The notes under the pieces were generated by a model. That model was not told the origin of the DNA, ran no database searches, and saw nothing but the letters and a program-made list of their open reading frames with translations. A DNA stretch of 64,000 bases from an uncultured Burkholderiales bacterium (GTDB lineage Bacteria > Pseudomonadota > Gammaproteobacteria > Burkholderiales > Burkholderiaceae_C): positions 62,001-126,000 of the forward strand of contig CAIQBO010000006.1 in assembly GCA_903870145.1 (NCBI GenBank), written 5' to 3'. Of this stretch, positions 1-12,271 are shown in pieces. Both the position numbers and the translations under genes were made by a program. Position 1 is the stretch's first letter; each line of letters begins with the position of its first letter.

Positions 1-954
1 CGCCTGTTGAGCGATCACCCAGCTTGCGCGCAGGCCTTGTCCAAGTACCGCATCAACCCGGGCAATGTGGGCAAAGGCGATAAGCACGACGTGCAGTTTG
101 GCTTGATGGTGCAAGCGGCTTTGCGCTGGGACAAGCCCATCCGAATTGGCGTGAATTGGGGCAGCTTGGACCAAGAGTTACTGGCCGATTTGATGGACAC
201 CAACAGCCGGCGCACCCACCCTTGGCAGGCGCGCCAGGTGATGTACGAGGCACTGATCTCCTCGGCCATCATGTCGGCAGACCTGGCTCACAAAATGGGC
301 ATGTCGCGCTCGCAAATCATGCTTTCTTGCAAAGTCTCAGGCGTGCAAGATTTGATCGCGGTTTACCGTGAGTTGTCCAAACGCACGGACTACCCATTGC
401 ACTTGGGCTTGACCGAAGCCGGCATGGGCACCAAAGGAACTGTGGCTTCCGCAGCAGCCTTGTCCGTCTTGTTGCAAGAAGGGATTGGCGACACGATTCG
501 CGTGTCGTTGACACCTCAGCCTGGCGAGTCCAGAACACAAGAAGTAGTCATCGCATCTGAAATATTGCAATCTTTGGGGCTGCGAATATTCGTGCCCAGC
601 GTGACCGCTTGCCCTGGCTGCGGCAGAACCACCAGCAGCACTTTTCAAGAGTTGGCCAAACAAATTGATGACTTTTTGCGCGCTCAGATGCCAGTCTGGC
701 GAACACGCTACCCGGGTGTGGAAAACTTGAAATTGGCCATCATGGGTTGCATCGTCAACGGACCCGGAGAGAGTAAGCATGCCGACATCGGTATCAGCCT
801 GCCGGGCACCGGAGAAGCCCCTGCAGCCCCCGTTTTCATTGACGGCGAGAAAAAACTCACACTGCGTGGTGACAACATTGCGCAAGAATTTCAAGTGCTG
901 GTAGAGCAATACATTGAAAACCGTTTTGGCGCGAACCAGCCCATTCCCTCTTGA
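1..954 (+). CDS. ispG: 4-hydroxy-3-methylbut-2-enyl diphosphate synthase (flavodoxin-type), 5' end missing
   Basis: This is the C-terminal 317 residues of IspG (GcpE), the cytoplasmic 4Fe-4S enzyme that converts methylerythritol cyclodiphosphate to HMBPP in the MEP isoprenoid pathway. The frame is open at base 1, so the gene starts outside the window; family members are usually 400-430 residues. The CPGCGRT motif (visible residues about 204 and 207) and the Cys in GCIVNGPGE (about 250) are the three cluster ligands. The N-terminal part seen includes NPGNVG and [10 protein letters not shown] of the TIM barrel. The stop codon overlaps the start region of hisS, so the two are translationally coupled, an order common in Burkholderiales. 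The call is secure. Confidence 0.96.
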   Translation, partial: RLLSDHPACAQALSKYRINPGNVGKGDKHDVQFGLMVQAALRWDKPIRIGVNWGSLDQELLADLMDTNSRRTHPWQARQVMYEALISSAIMSADLAHKMGMSRSQIMLSCKVSGVQDLIAVYRELSKRTDYPLHLGLTEAGMGTKGTVASAAALSVLLQEGIGDTIRVSLTPQPGESRTQEVVIASEILQSLGLRIFVPSVTACPGCGRTTSSTFQELAKQIDDFLRAQMPVWRTRYPGVENLKLAIMGCIVNGPGESKHADIGISLPGTGEAPAAPVFIDGEKKLTLRGDNIAQEFQVLVEQYIENRFGANQPIPS

Positions 955-2291
955 TGACCATGTCTGAAACTCCAACTTCTCAAGCACTGCCCAAAGCGGC
1001 GGTTTACACCAAACTCAATGCGGTCAAAGGCATGAACGATGTCTTGCCGGCAGAATCGGCACGCTGGGAGTGGCTGGAAGGCGCGGTGCGCGAACTCATG
1101 TCGCGCTATGCCTACCGCAACATTCGAACACCCATAGTCGAGCCTACCGCTTTGTTTGTGCGCGGCTTGGGCGAGGTCACCGACATCGTTGAGAAGGAGA
1201 TGTACTCCTTTGAAGATCGCCTGAACGGCGAAGCCCTGACTTTGCGACCAGAGAGCACCGCCGGAGTGGTTCGAGCAGTGGTCGAGCACAATCTTTTGTA
1301 TGACGGCGGTAAGCGGCTTTATTACATGGGCCCGATGTTTCGCCACGAACGCCCTCAGCGCGGCAGGTACCGGCAGTTTCATCAAATCGGCGCCGAGGTC
1401 TTGGGCTTTTCAGGGCCTGAAGTAGACGCTGAAGTGATCTTGCTGGCGCATGATTTGTGGCAAGCCATTGGCCTGACCGATGTTCGCCTAGAGCTCAACA
1501 GCCTAGGGCAACCCCCTGAACGATTGGCGCATCGCGCGGCTTTGATTGTGCATTTTGAAAAACATGCAGAAAGCTTAGACGAAGACGCCAAGCGGCGCTT
1601 GTACACCAACCCTTTGCGCATCTTGGACAGTAAAAATCCAGCCATGCAAACTGTTGTGGAGGCTGCGCCGCAACTGCTTGATTTTTTAGGGCCTGAGTCT
1701 TTGCAGCATTTCAATGCACTGCGAAGTATTTTGGACGCCAATGGTGTGGCCTACACCTTGAACCCACGCCTTGTGCGAGGCATGGACTATTACAACTTGA
1801 CCGTCTTTGAGTTCATCACCGACCGCTTGGGCGCACAAGGCACGGTCTGTGGCGGCGGGCGTTATGACTATTTGATTGAGCAAGTCGGAGGCAAACCCGC
1901 ACCCGCAGTGGGTTGGGCCTTGGGCGTCGAGCGCGTCTTGGCTTTGCTGCATGAGCAGGGGCAAGCAATGCCCGATGCCTCGCCCGATGCCTACGCCGTG
2001 ATCACGCAGGAACAGAGTTTGCCGATGGTCTTGAAAGCGCTTCGCGCATTGCGAGCGCTTGGCGTGAAGGTGCAAATGCATGCGGGCACTGGGGAGAGCT
2101 TGGGCAGCATGAAATCGCAGTTTAAAAAGGCAGACAGCAGTGGCGCGCAATTCGCCTTGATTTTTGGACCTGATGAAATTGCCGCCAAGGCTGTGACCGT
2201 CAAATCCCTGCGCGATGGCAGTGGCGCCCAACGCCTTGAATCCTTGGATCAAATGGACCATTGGGCGCACAGCCTACAATCCAACCCTTAA
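954..2291 (+). CDS. hisS: histidyl-tRNA synthetase
   Basis: This class II aminoacyl-tRNA synthetase charges tRNA-His in the cytoplasm. At 445 residues it is close to the usual 420-450. KGMNDVLP lies near the N-terminus, motif 2 reads [16 protein letters not shown] (about 126-141), the histidine-specific segment is [14 protein letters not shown] (about 270), and motif 3 lies in GVERVLALL. The C-terminal 100 residues form the anticodon-binding domain. The start is uncertain by a few codons: TTG 951, ATG 954 and ATG 960 are all in frame. ATG 954 shares its first base with the ispG stop (TGATG) and is preferred. The gene lies in the ispG-hisS-yfgM-bamB-der run. Confidence 0.96.
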   Translation: MTMSETPTSQALPKAAVYTKLNAVKGMNDVLPAESARWEWLEGAVRELMSRYAYRNIRTPIVEPTALFVRGLGEVTDIVEKEMYSFEDRLNGEALTLRPESTAGVVRAVVEHNLLYDGGKRLYYMGPMFRHERPQRGRYRQFHQIGAEVLGFSGPEVDAEVILLAHDLWQAIGLTDVRLELNSLGQPPERLAHRAALIVHFEKHAESLDEDAKRRLYTNPLRILDSKNPAMQTVVEAAPQLLDFLGPESLQHFNALRSILDANGVAYTLNPRLVRGMDYYNLTVFEFITDRLGAQGTVCGGGRYDYLIEQVGGKPAPAVGWALGVERVLALLHEQGQAMPDASPDAYAVITQEQSLPMVLKALRALRALGVKVQMHAGTGESLGSMKSQFKKADSSGAQFALIFGPDEIAAKAVTVKSLRDGSGAQRLESLDQMDHWAHSLQSNP

Positions 2292-2304
2292 TTCAGACCT
2301 TCTC

Positions 2305-2982
2305 ATGGCAAAACATCTCGATCTCGAAGAACAAGAGCAACTTGACGAACTCAAGCACTTTTGGAAGCAATACGGCAACCTCATCACGTGGCTATTGATC
2401 GCCGTGATGGGCGCCTACGCTGCTTGGAACGGCTACCAATACTGGCAAAACCATCAAGCGGGCAAAGCATCTGCGCTGTTCGATGAGGTCGAGCGTACTG
2501 CCGCCATGGGAGAGTCCGCGCGCTTGGAGCGGGCCTGGTCAGACATGAAAGAAAAATTTCCTTCAACCACCTTTGCCGCGCAATCGGCTTTGCTGGCGGC
2601 CAAATCTTTTCAGCAAACTGATAAATTGGATGCGGCCAAAACGGCTTTGACGTGGGTCATTGAAACCTCTTCAGATGAATCCTTTCCTCAAATCGCACGT
2701 CTTCGCTTGGCCTCTTTGCAGATCGATGCCAAAGCCTATGAAGACGCAAGCAAAACCTTGTCCAAACCTTTTACACCAGCGTTTGCGGGCCTAGGCGCTG
2801 ATTTGCAAGGCGACTTGGCCTTGGCACAGGGTCGCACGAAAGATGCAGCCCCAGCCTACTTGCAAGCATGGAAGCAACTGCAAGACAACGCCGATTACCG
2901 CCGCTTGGTGCAAGCCAAACTCAATGCCCTGGGGGTGGACCCCTTGGCTGCTACAACCAAAAGCAACGAGGCTGCTAAATGA
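2305..2982 (+). CDS. yfgM: YfgM-like membrane-anchored tetratricopeptide protein
   Basis: This is a 225-residue protein of the YfgM/UPF0070 family. In enterobacteria YfgM is an inner-membrane protein facing the periplasm that associates with the SecYEG translocon and PpiD. The sequence shows a charged N-terminus (KHLDLEEQEQLDELKHFWKQYGN), one transmembrane helix at about residues 28-48 (LITWLLIAVMGAYAAW) and an alanine-rich helical repeat region with TPR-like periodicity. The open frame extends 30 codons upstream into hisS. ATG 2305 is preferred because family members begin with a charged helix like MAKHLDLEEQEQ and because 2305 lies just past the hisS stop. The stop overlaps the bamB start (ATGA). 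Function in this organism is inferred from the family. Confidence 0.88.
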   Translation: MAKHLDLEEQEQLDELKHFWKQYGNLITWLLIAVMGAYAAWNGYQYWQNHQAGKASALFDEVERTAAMGESARLERAWSDMKEKFPSTTFAAQSALLAAKSFQQTDKLDAAKTALTWVIETSSDESFPQIARLRLASLQIDAKAYEDASKTLSKPFTPAFAGLGADLQGDLALAQGRTKDAAPAYLQAWKQLQDNADYRRLVQAKLNALGVDPLAATTKSNEAAK

Positions 2983-4085
2983 GACTTCTTGCCCTGCTGT
3001 TGATTTCCCTGCTGGGCGCTTGCTCGAGCACGACCGAAAAACCTGCCCCCACAGCGCTGGCAGAGTTCAACGCCCAAATGGGCATTGAGAAAGTCTGGAC
3101 GCAGCAAATTGGCGCCATCTCCGGCCCCATGACAGCCAGCGTTCAAGGCGAGCAGATTGCCTTGGCATCCAGCACTGGCACAGTTGCCTTGTTGCAGGCG
3201 CAAACAGGCGCTGACCTGTGGCGAATCGATCTGGGCACGCCCTTGTCTGCAGGCATCGGCGGAGACGGACAACGCTTTGCCGTGGTGACCCAAACCAATG
3301 AAGTGGTCACGATGCAGGAAGGCAAAATCATTTGGCGCTTCAAGTTGCCAGCCATTGCCTTGACGTCACCATTGGTCGCTGGCGGGCGAGTTTTTGTCTT
3401 AACGGGTGACAGAACCGTGATCGCCTTGGACGGTGCCTCGGGCCAAAAGCTGTGGGCTCAGCAAAAAAGTGGTGACCCATTGGTACTGCGACAAGCTGGC
3501 ATCTTGAGCGCCATGCAAGACACCTTGGTGGTGGGCCTGTCAGGACGCCTGGTTGGCATGAACCCTGCCAATGGCACTAGTCGCTGGGACGCCGCTGTGG
3601 GCTCATCGCGCGGCACCAACGAGGTCGAGCGTTTGGTCGATTTGGTGGCCGGCATCAGCCGCGTTGACCCCGTTATTTGCGCGCGCTCGTTTCAAACTTC
3701 CGTCAGCTGCGTGGACACTCAGCGAGGCGCAGTTTTATGGACCCGTGCTGCCCAAGGACATCAGGGCATTGATGGCGATGCTGCGTTCGTTTTGGGTACC
3801 GAATCCGATGGCAAGTTGATAGCATGGCACAGGGCAACTGGCCTGCCAGCTTGGCAATCTGAAGCCCTTCGTTTTCGCGGCCTGACTGCCCCCGTTTTAT
3901 CGGGGCGGGCCCTGGTGGTGGGGGATGATTTGGGCTGGGTGCACTGGCTCAACCGAGACAACGGACAAACCTTGAACCGCACCTTGGCCGACGCCTCCGG
4001 TGTGGCCATGCGGCCTGTACGGATAGGCAATATTTGGGTGGTGGTATCCCGCAGCGGCGCTGTGCAAGCTTATCGCGCTGACTGA
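2979..4085 (+). CDS. bamB: outer-membrane assembly lipoprotein BamB
   Basis: BamB is the beta-propeller lipoprotein of the BAM complex, which folds outer-membrane proteins. The product is 368 residues. It has a lipoprotein signal peptide with lipobox LLGAC (Cys15 acylated); Ser at +2 and +3 fits sorting to the outer membrane. The body contains repeated PQQ-like blade motifs such as [21 protein letters not shown] and [10 protein letters not shown]. It overlaps yfgM by 4 bases (ATGA) and lies before der, the usual betaproteobacterial order. Confidence 0.94.
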   Translation: MRLLALLLISLLGACSSTTEKPAPTALAEFNAQMGIEKVWTQQIGAISGPMTASVQGEQIALASSTGTVALLQAQTGADLWRIDLGTPLSAGIGGDGQRFAVVTQTNEVVTMQEGKIIWRFKLPAIALTSPLVAGGRVFVLTGDRTVIALDGASGQKLWAQQKSGDPLVLRQAGILSAMQDTLVVGLSGRLVGMNPANGTSRWDAAVGSSRGTNEVERLVDLVAGISRVDPVICARSFQTSVSCVDTQRGAVLWTRAAQGHQGIDGDAAFVLGTESDGKLIAWHRATGLPAWQSEALRFRGLTAPVLSGRALVVGDDLGWVHWLNRDNGQTLNRTLADASGVAMRPVRIGNIWVVVSRSGAVQAYRAD

Positions 4086-4111
4086 GATATCGATCGATCG
4101 GAAACTCTAAT

Positions 4112-5452
4112 TTGAAACCCGTCCTGGCCTTGGTAGGCCGCCCCAATGTGGGCAAATCCACGCTGTTCAATCGGCTGACCAAAAGCCGAGATGCCATCGT
4201 GGCCGACTTTGCGGGTTTAACGCGTGACAGGCACTACGGCCAAGGCAGTCAGGGTCACTACGAGTACATCGTCATCGATACCGGGGGCTTTGAGCCCGAT
4301 GCCAGCACCGGCATCTATCAAGAAATGGCCAAGCAAACGCGCCAAGCAGTGGCCGAAGCCGATGTGGTTATTTTTGTTGTCGATGCCAGAGCTGGCGTTT
4401 CCGCGCAAGACCACGACATCGGCAAATACTTGCGCCGCATTGGCAAGCCTTGTTTGCTGGTCGCCAACAAGGCCGAGGGCATGCGTGAGGGCGTGCAGCT
4501 GAGCGAGTTCTACGAGCTGGGTTTGGGTGAAGTCATACCCGTGTCTGCGGCCCATGGTCAAGGCATTCGAAGCCTGGTGGAGTTGGCACTGGACCCCTTG
4601 CAGTTGGATAAATTAGAAGAAGAAGCCGCAGTTGACCCCTCCGTTATCAAATTGGCAGTGGCAGGGCGGCCCAATGTGGGCAAATCCACTCTGATCAACA
4701 CCTGGCTGGGTGAGGAGCGCTTGGTCGCGTTTGACATGCCAGGCACCACACGCGACGCCATCACTGTGCCTTTTGAGCGAGATGGCCAAAAATTTGAATT
4801 GATTGACACCGCAGGGCTGCGCCGTAAAGGCAAGGTGTTTGAGGCCATTGAGAAATTTTCAGTGGTCAAAACATTGCAAGCCATCGAGTCAGCCAATGTG
4901 GTCTTGCTGCTGTTAGATGCCACCCAAGGCGTGACGGACCAAGACGCTCACATTGCAGGGTTCATCTTGGACAGCGGAAGGGCCGTGGTTGTGGCCGTGA
5001 ACAAATGGGACGCCGTGGACGAGTACCAACGCCAGTTGGTCGAGCGCTCGATTGAAACGCGTCTTCCTTTCTTGAAGTTCGCCAATCTGCACAATATTTC
5101 AGCCAAGAAGCGCCAAGGTTTGGGTCCTGTTTGGTCCTCGATTGCCCAGGCCCATAAGTCAGCCATGTGCAAAATGTCCACGCCCATTTTGACGCGTTTG
5201 TTGCTTGAAGCGGTTCAATTCCAAAGCCCTCAGCGGGGCGGCATGTTCCGACCCAAATTGCGCTACGCGCACCAAGGCGGCATGAACCCACCGGTGATCG
5301 TGGTGCACGGCAACTCGTTGGAGCATGTCACGCAAGCCTACAAACGCTTTTTGGAAGGCCGCTTTCGCAAGGCCTTCAATTTGTCTGGCACGCCTTTGCG
5401 AATTGAGATGAAAACGTCTCAAAACCCCTATGGAGACAAAGATTCAGACTGA
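4112..5452 (+). CDS. der: ribosome-associated GTPase Der (EngA)
   Basis: Der is an essential GTPase with two tandem G domains that acts in 50S ribosomal subunit maturation. Two G1 P-loops of identical sequence, GRPNVGKST, are visible at about residues 9-17 and about 185-193. Both domains have G3 motifs (DTGGFE, DTAGLR) and G4 motifs (NKAEG, NKWD), and a C-terminal KH-like domain follows (PPVIVVHGN). The length of 446 fits the family. Translation appears to begin at a TTG (4112): [14 protein letters not shown] is the canonical N-terminus and no ATG is nearby. A short intergenic segment rich in GATC/CGATCG lies upstream. Confidence 0.96.
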   Translation: MKPVLALVGRPNVGKSTLFNRLTKSRDAIVADFAGLTRDRHYGQGSQGHYEYIVIDTGGFEPDASTGIYQEMAKQTRQAVAEADVVIFVVDARAGVSAQDHDIGKYLRRIGKPCLLVANKAEGMREGVQLSEFYELGLGEVIPVSAAHGQGIRSLVELALDPLQLDKLEEEAAVDPSVIKLAVAGRPNVGKSTLINTWLGEERLVAFDMPGTTRDAITVPFERDGQKFELIDTAGLRRKGKVFEAIEKFSVVKTLQAIESANVVLLLLDATQGVTDQDAHIAGFILDSGRAVVVAVNKWDAVDEYQRQLVERSIETRLPFLKFANLHNISAKKRQGLGPVWSSIAQAHKSAMCKMSTPILTRLLLEAVQFQSPQRGGMFRPKLRYAHQGGMNPPVIVVHGNSLEHVTQAYKRFLEGRFRKAFNLSGTPLRIEMKTSQNPYGDKDSD

Positions 5453-5543
5453 TTTTTAAGGATTTCTGCCTTGAATTGTCGAATTGGTCCATTGTCTGTG
5501 CTAAGGTTAACCCTTAACACAACTTCAAAACACGGAGAATATC

Positions 5544-5795
5544 GTGAACAACAAAGGGCAACTTTTGCAAGATCCCTTCCTCAATGCCTTGCGGCGCGAG
5601 CATGTGCCAGTGTCCATTTACTTGGTCAACGGCATCAAACTCCAGGGCCAAATTGAATCCTTCGACCAATATGTGGTGCTGCTGCGCAACACCGTCACAC
5701 AGATGGTCTACAAGCACGCCATATCGACTATAGTGCCAGCACGCGCGGTCAACCTGAACCCGGATGAGCCAGGCTCCCCCGACAGCCCAGCCTAA
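5544..5795 (+). CDS. hfq: RNA chaperone Hfq
   Basis: Hfq forms a hexameric Sm-like ring that pairs small RNAs with mRNAs. The 83-residue product has the Sm1 motif ([21 protein letters not shown]), the Sm2 motif with VYKHAIST, and the N-terminal helix [16 protein letters not shown]. It has only a short Pro/Asp/Ser tail, as in other betaproteobacteria. The start is GTG 5544 behind a Shine-Dalgarno-like GGAGA. The 91-base gap after der contains a small perfect inverted repeat, GTTAA-CCC-TTAAC (5506-5518), of unknown role. hflX starts 9 bases downstream, as in the hfq-hflXKC clusters of other proteobacteria. Confidence 0.98.
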   Translation: MNNKGQLLQDPFLNALRREHVPVSIYLVNGIKLQGQIESFDQYVVLLRNTVTQMVYKHAISTIVPARAVNLNPDEPGSPDSPA

Positions 5796-5804
5796 TCGAC
5801 CGTC

Positions 5805-7013
5805 TTGAGCGCTGATTCAACCGTCACAACGCCTGCTTTATTGGTGGGTGTGGATTTTGGTTTGCCCCATTTTGACGCTGAGTTAGAGGAATTGGCTCAA
5901 CTGGCCAACACTGCGGGTCTTCGCCCTGTAGGGAAAATCACCTGCAAGCGCAAAGCACCCGATGCGGCCTTGTTTGTGGGCAGCGGCAAGGCCGATGAAA
6001 TCAAGTTCATGGCCGAGCAGTTGGGTGCACAAGAAATTTTATTTGACCAATCGCTCAGCCCCGCCCAGCAGCGCAACTTAGAGCGGCACTTGGCCATGCC
6101 CGTGAATGACCGCACCTTGCTGATATTGGAAATATTTGCCCAACGTGCACGCAGTCACGAGGGCAAGCTTCAGGTCGAATTGGCGCGCCTGCAGTACCTC
6201 AGCACCCGTTTGGTCAGGCGATGGTCGCACCTGGAGCGCCAACGCGGGGGCATTGGCGCTCGCGGCGGCCCAGGAGAGACCCAAATCGAGTTAGACCGGC
6301 GCATGATCGGCGAGTCCATCAAGCGCACCAAAGAGCGCTTGATCAAAGTCAAAAAACAGCGCAGCACACAGCGGCGTCAACGTGAACGCGCCAATGCCTT
6401 CAACATTTCCTTGGTAGGCTACACCAATGCTGGCAAATCCAGTTTGTTCAACGCCTTGGTCAAGGCGCGTGCCTACGCGGCAGACCAACTTTTTGCCACC
6501 TTGGACACCACCACGCGGCAACTTTACTTGGGCCACAGCGGCAGGTCGGCCTCCGTGTCTGACACAGTGGGCTTCATTCGTGATTTGCCGCATGGTTTGA
6601 TTGACGCCTTTCAAGCCACTTTGCAAGAAGCTGTTGACGCTGATTTGTTGCTTCATGTTGTTGATGCTGCCAACCCCAATTTCCCTGAACAAATGGCCCA
6701 AGTCCAGCGCGTGCTGCACGAAATTGGCGCCGCTGATGTGCCGCAATGGTTGATCTTCAATAAAATTGACAGCTTGCCTCCTGAGCGCCAACCCGTTGTG
6801 ATGCAAGACCTGTACGAAGTCGATGGCATGCCCCTGCAGCGCATTTTTGTCAGCGCCTTGACCGGTGAGGGGGTGCCCCTGGTGCGTGAGTTGCTGGCCC
6901 AAAAAGCCTTGTCCAGCCTTGATGCCGAGAGCCAAGCCCGTGCCATACCCGGGGAAAATTGGGCTCAATTGGATCCAGTGCCCAATGGATTAGGCACAAT
7001 AGAGCCCTGCTGA
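5805..7013 (+). CDS. hflX: ribosome-associated GTPase HflX
   Basis: HflX is a GTPase that binds 50S and 70S ribosomes and splits stalled ribosomes, for example after heat stress. The 402-residue protein has an N-terminal HflX domain (FVGSGKADEIK), the glycine-rich linker RGGIGARGGPGETQIELDRR, a basic coiled region and a G domain with P-loop GYTNAGKSS, G3 DTVGFIRDLP and G4 NKID. The likely start is TTG 5805, because no in-frame ATG comes before the conserved core. It sits between hfq and hflK. The C-terminal tail after the G domain is short and not conserved. Confidence 0.95.
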   Translation: MSADSTVTTPALLVGVDFGLPHFDAELEELAQLANTAGLRPVGKITCKRKAPDAALFVGSGKADEIKFMAEQLGAQEILFDQSLSPAQQRNLERHLAMPVNDRTLLILEIFAQRARSHEGKLQVELARLQYLSTRLVRRWSHLERQRGGIGARGGPGETQIELDRRMIGESIKRTKERLIKVKKQRSTQRRQRERANAFNISLVGYTNAGKSSLFNALVKARAYAADQLFATLDTTTRQLYLGHSGRSASVSDTVGFIRDLPHGLIDAFQATLQEAVDADLLLHVVDAANPNFPEQMAQVQRVLHEIGAADVPQWLIFNKIDSLPPERQPVVMQDLYEVDGMPLQRIFVSALTGEGVPLVRELLAQKALSSLDAESQARAIPGENWAQLDPVPNGLGTIEPC

Positions 7014-7017
7014 TTAA

Positions 7018-8475
7018 ATGATAGACAAGCGAATGAACCTTCACCTCCGTGCCTTTAGCATGACACAGTTACGCCAACGCATTCGCGGCATGTTCAATTT
7101 GAACGACCCCCGCTGGGGCAGGGGTGACGACAAATCTCCCCCTCAGACCTCCGATGGCGCAGCTGCGCCATCGCCCAACGAAGATCAAGCCCACGGGCCG
7201 GCAAATAATGGTGCACCAGGCGCCGCGCCTGAGTCCCCCCGGGCCCAGAACAACCCAAGCCCCGGACGCAACGCGTCGCAATCTGGGCCGCCTGATCTGG
7301 ACGAATTGTGGCGCGATTTGAATAAGAAACTTGGCCAATTTTTTGGCTCCAAAACAGGCGGCCCCTCCAACCGTCCACCCGCAGGCGGGCCACCTCAGAA
7401 TCACAATCCATTGCCGCCATTTTTGCGCAATATTGGCGTGGGAGTGATCTTGGGCGCCTGTCTGCTGATTTGGTTGGGCACCGGGTTTTTCATTGTGCAA
7501 GAGGGTCAACAAGCTGTGATCACACAGTTTGGCAAGTACAAATCCACCGTGGGTGCTGGTTTTAATTGGCGCTTGCCCTACCCTGTGCAACGCCACGAGT
7601 TGGTGTTCGTGACGCAAATTCGATCGGTTGACATTGGTCGCGACAATGTGATCAAGGCCACCGGACTGCGCGAATCGGCCATGCTGACCGAAGATGAAAA
7701 CATTGTTGAAATTAAATTTGCCGTGCAGTACCGATTGAACGATGCGCGCGCGTATTTGTTTGAAAGCAAAAACCCCACCGAAGCCGTGGTTCAAGCGGCT
7801 GAAACCGCAGTGCGCGAGGTGGTGGGCAAAATGAAAATGGACTCGGCGCTGGCTGAAGAGCGCGATCAAATTGCGCCTCGCGTGCGCGCTTTGATGCAAA
7901 GCATTTTGGACCGCTACAAAGTTGGCATTGAAGTCGTTGGCATCAACTTGCAACAAGGCGGTGTGCGCCCTCCAGAGCAAGTTCAAGCCGCATTTGACGA
8001 TGTGCTCAAAGCCGGTCAAGAAAGAGAACGCGCTAAAAATGAGGCGCAAGCCTACGCCAACGATGTGATACCCAGGGCCGTGGGAACTGCATCGCGGTTG
8101 AAAGAAGAGTCGCAGGCTTACCGTGAGCGCATCGTGGCGCAGGCTGAAGGCGATGCGCAACGCTTCAAATCCATCCTGCCTGAATACCAAAAGGCCCCGC
8201 AAGTCACGCGTGACCGCATGTACCTCGATGCCATGCAGCAAATCTACAGCAACGTCACCAAAGTGGTGGTTGACAGCAAACAAGGCTCTAACCTGATGTA
8301 CATGCCCTTGGACAAATTGCTCCAAATGAGCGGCACGTCGGCCCCAAGCGCTGCAGCAACGACCGAAGCGGCAGCACCCCAAAGCCCAATGCCCCCCACC
8401 TCCAACGTTGTCACGCCAGCGGCGGATGCGCGTTCACGTGACAGCCTGCGATCGCGCGATCGCGAAATTCGTTAA
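7018..8475 (+). CDS. hflK: FtsH protease modulator HflK
   Basis: HflK is an SPFH/band-7 membrane protein that, with HflC, forms a cage around the FtsH protease and modulates it. The sequence has a long disordered Pro/Gly/Asn-rich N-terminus, one transmembrane helix (NIGVGVILGACLLIWLGTGF, about 139-158), a band-7 domain (EGQQAVITQFGKY onward) and a coiled-coil stretch rich in Glu/Arg/Ala. The start is uncertain: ATG 7018, 7033, 7060 and 7090 are in frame and none has a strong ribosome-binding site. The longest form is reported. The last codons lie in a 16-bp perfect palindrome (8448-8463) encoding an Arg/Asp/Ser tail. Confidence 0.93.
   Translation: MIDKRMNLHLRAFSMTQLRQRIRGMFNLNDPRWGRGDDKSPPQTSDGAAAPSPNEDQAHGPANNGAPGAAPESPRAQNNPSPGRNASQSGPPDLDELWRDLNKKLGQFFGSKTGGPSNRPPAGGPPQNHNPLPPFLRNIGVGVILGACLLIWLGTGFFIVQEGQQAVITQFGKYKSTVGAGFNWRLPYPVQRHELVFVTQIRSVDIGRDNVIKATGLRESAMLTEDENIVEIKFAVQYRLNDARAYLFESKNPTEAVVQAAETAVREVVGKMKMDSALAEERDQIAPRVRALMQSILDRYKVGIEVVGINLQQGGVRPPEQVQAAFDDVLKAGQERERAKNEAQAYANDVIPRAVGTASRLKEESQAYRERIVAQAEGDAQRFKSILPEYQKAPQVTRDRMYLDAMQQIYSNVTKVVVDSKQGSNLMYMPLDKLLQMSGTSAPSAAATTEAAAPQSPMPPTSNVVTPAADARSRDSLRSRDREIR
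8448..8463. repeat. 16-bp perfect palindrome made of two GCGATCGC units
   Basis: The sequence is GCGATCGC repeated twice in tandem, so the 16 bp are self-complementary. It lies inside the last codons of hflK, 25 bases before hflC. It may be only a low-complexity Arg/Asp tail, but in mRNA it could fold between the two coding regions. No function is assigned. Confidence 0.5.
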
Positions 8476-8487
8476 GGACGCGCCATC

Positions 8488-9423
8488 ATGAATCGAATTG
8501 GATTGTGGATTTCTTCGCTGCTCGTGGTCTTGGTTTTGGCCAGCTCGATGCTGTTTGTGGTTGACCAACGGCAATTTGGCGTGGTCTACGCTTTGGGTCA
8601 AATCAAAGAGGTGATCACGGAGCCGGGCTTGAACATCAAGTTGCCTCCGCCACTGCAAAACGTCACCTACATTGACAAACGCTTGCTCACCTTGGACAGC
8701 CCTGACACCGAGCCCATGTTGACCGCTGAGAAGCAGCGCGTTGTGATCGACTGGTATGTGCGCTGGCGCATCACCGACCCCTTGGCCTACATTCGAAATG
8801 TGGGCCTGGATGAAAAAGCCGGCGCCAATCAATTGAACCGCGTGGTTCGCAATGCGTTCCAAGAAGAAATCAACAAGCGAACGGTGAAAGATTTGTTGTC
8901 TCTCAGCCGTGATGTGCTCATGAACGACGTCAAGCGAGAAGTGCTCGAAAAAGTGCGTGGGGCCAAGCCTTGGGGTGTGGATGTGGTCGATGTGCGCATC
9001 ACACGGGCTGACTATGTGGACGCCATCACCGAGTCAGTCTACAGGCGCATGGAGGCCGAGCGAAAGCGGGTGGCCAATGAATTGCGATCAACAGGCGGTG
9101 CTGAAGGCGAGAAGATTCGCGCTGATGCCGACCGACAACGCGAAGTGACCGTGGCCAATGCCTACCGCGAAGCCCAAAAAATCAAAGGCCAAGGTGATTC
9201 GCAAGCCGCTCGGATTTACAACGAAGCGTTCGGCCGTGACCCTCAATTTGCACAGTTTTACCGAAGCCTTGATGCTTACAAAGCCACGTTCTCGAAAAAG
9301 AGCGATGTGATGGTGCTCGACCCCTCGTCCACCGACTTTTTCAAAACCATGCGCGGTCAGTCGGCGCCGACCGCTCCAACTCCCGCGCCTGCAACGGCTG
9401 CTGGCGCTGCTGTCCGAAAGTAA
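8488..9423 (+). CDS. hflC: FtsH protease modulator HflC
   Basis: HflC is the partner of HflK in the periplasm-facing SPFH complex around FtsH. The protein is 311 residues. A single N-terminal transmembrane helix (IGLWISSLLVVLVLASSMLFVV, about 4-25) leads into a band-7 domain (VDQRQFGVVYALGQIKEV), followed by the helical ERKRVANELRSTGGAEGEKIRADADRQ-type region typical of HflC. The tail is rich in Ala/Pro/Thr. The start ATG 8488 lies 12 bases after hflK behind AAGGA, so the two are co-transcribed. Confidence 0.95.
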   Translation: MNRIGLWISSLLVVLVLASSMLFVVDQRQFGVVYALGQIKEVITEPGLNIKLPPPLQNVTYIDKRLLTLDSPDTEPMLTAEKQRVVIDWYVRWRITDPLAYIRNVGLDEKAGANQLNRVVRNAFQEEINKRTVKDLLSLSRDVLMNDVKREVLEKVRGAKPWGVDVVDVRITRADYVDAITESVYRRMEAERKRVANELRSTGGAEGEKIRADADRQREVTVANAYREAQKIKGQGDSQAARIYNEAFGRDPQFAQFYRSLDAYKATFSKKSDVMVLDPSSTDFFKTMRGQSAPTAPTPAPATAAGAAVRK

Positions 9424-9426
9424 TCG

Positions 9427-9612
9427 TTGCAGGATACATGGCTGACTGCGATTGCCCTCGTGCTGATTTTCGAGGGCATTTTTCCGCTGATCTCACCAGC
9501 GCGCTGGCGGCAAGTTTTCTCCCAATTGATTCAGCTTGATGAGGGCCAAATCCGTTTTTTTGGACTGATCGCGGTGGTGATCGGCCTGTTTCTTTTGACT
9601 TGGCTGCAGTGA
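9427..9612 (+). CDS. DUF2065 (YjeT-like) small membrane protein
   Basis: This 61-residue inner-membrane protein has two predicted helices (TAIALVLIFEGIFPLI and FFGLIAVVIGLFLLTWL) separated by a conserved SPARWRQVFSQL-type loop, which is the pattern of the DUF2065/YjeT family. It lies right behind hflC, as yjeT does in enterobacteria, so it may assist the HflKC-FtsH complex; its biochemical role is unknown. The start is TTG 9427, only 3 bases after the hflC stop, with no clear Shine-Dalgarno. Translational coupling is likely. Confidence 0.85.
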   Translation: MQDTWLTAIALVLIFEGIFPLISPARWRQVFSQLIQLDEGQIRFFGLIAVVIGLFLLTWLQ

Positions 9613-9660
9613 GTGCACTTTGAACCGGTAAAATCACGTTTTTAACACAGCATTCACGCC

Positions 9661-12220
<2,560 letters not shown>

Positions 12221-12271
12221 TTTCAACCCCGCAACGACAAGCTGCGGCATCCATAACCCAGGAGAGACGGC

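Noticed and set aside
5506-5518. GTTAA-CCC-TTAAC inverted repeat before hfq as an operator or terminator
   Set aside because: The arms are only 5 bp and AT-rich with no T-run; it is too weak to call. It is mentioned only in the hfq entry.
7069-8382. A long open frame (437 codons) on the - strand opposite hflK
   Set aside because: It is antisense to a well-conserved gene, has no recognisable domain, and its composition (many Gln/His/Phe) is what codon bias of a + strand gene creates on the opposite strand.
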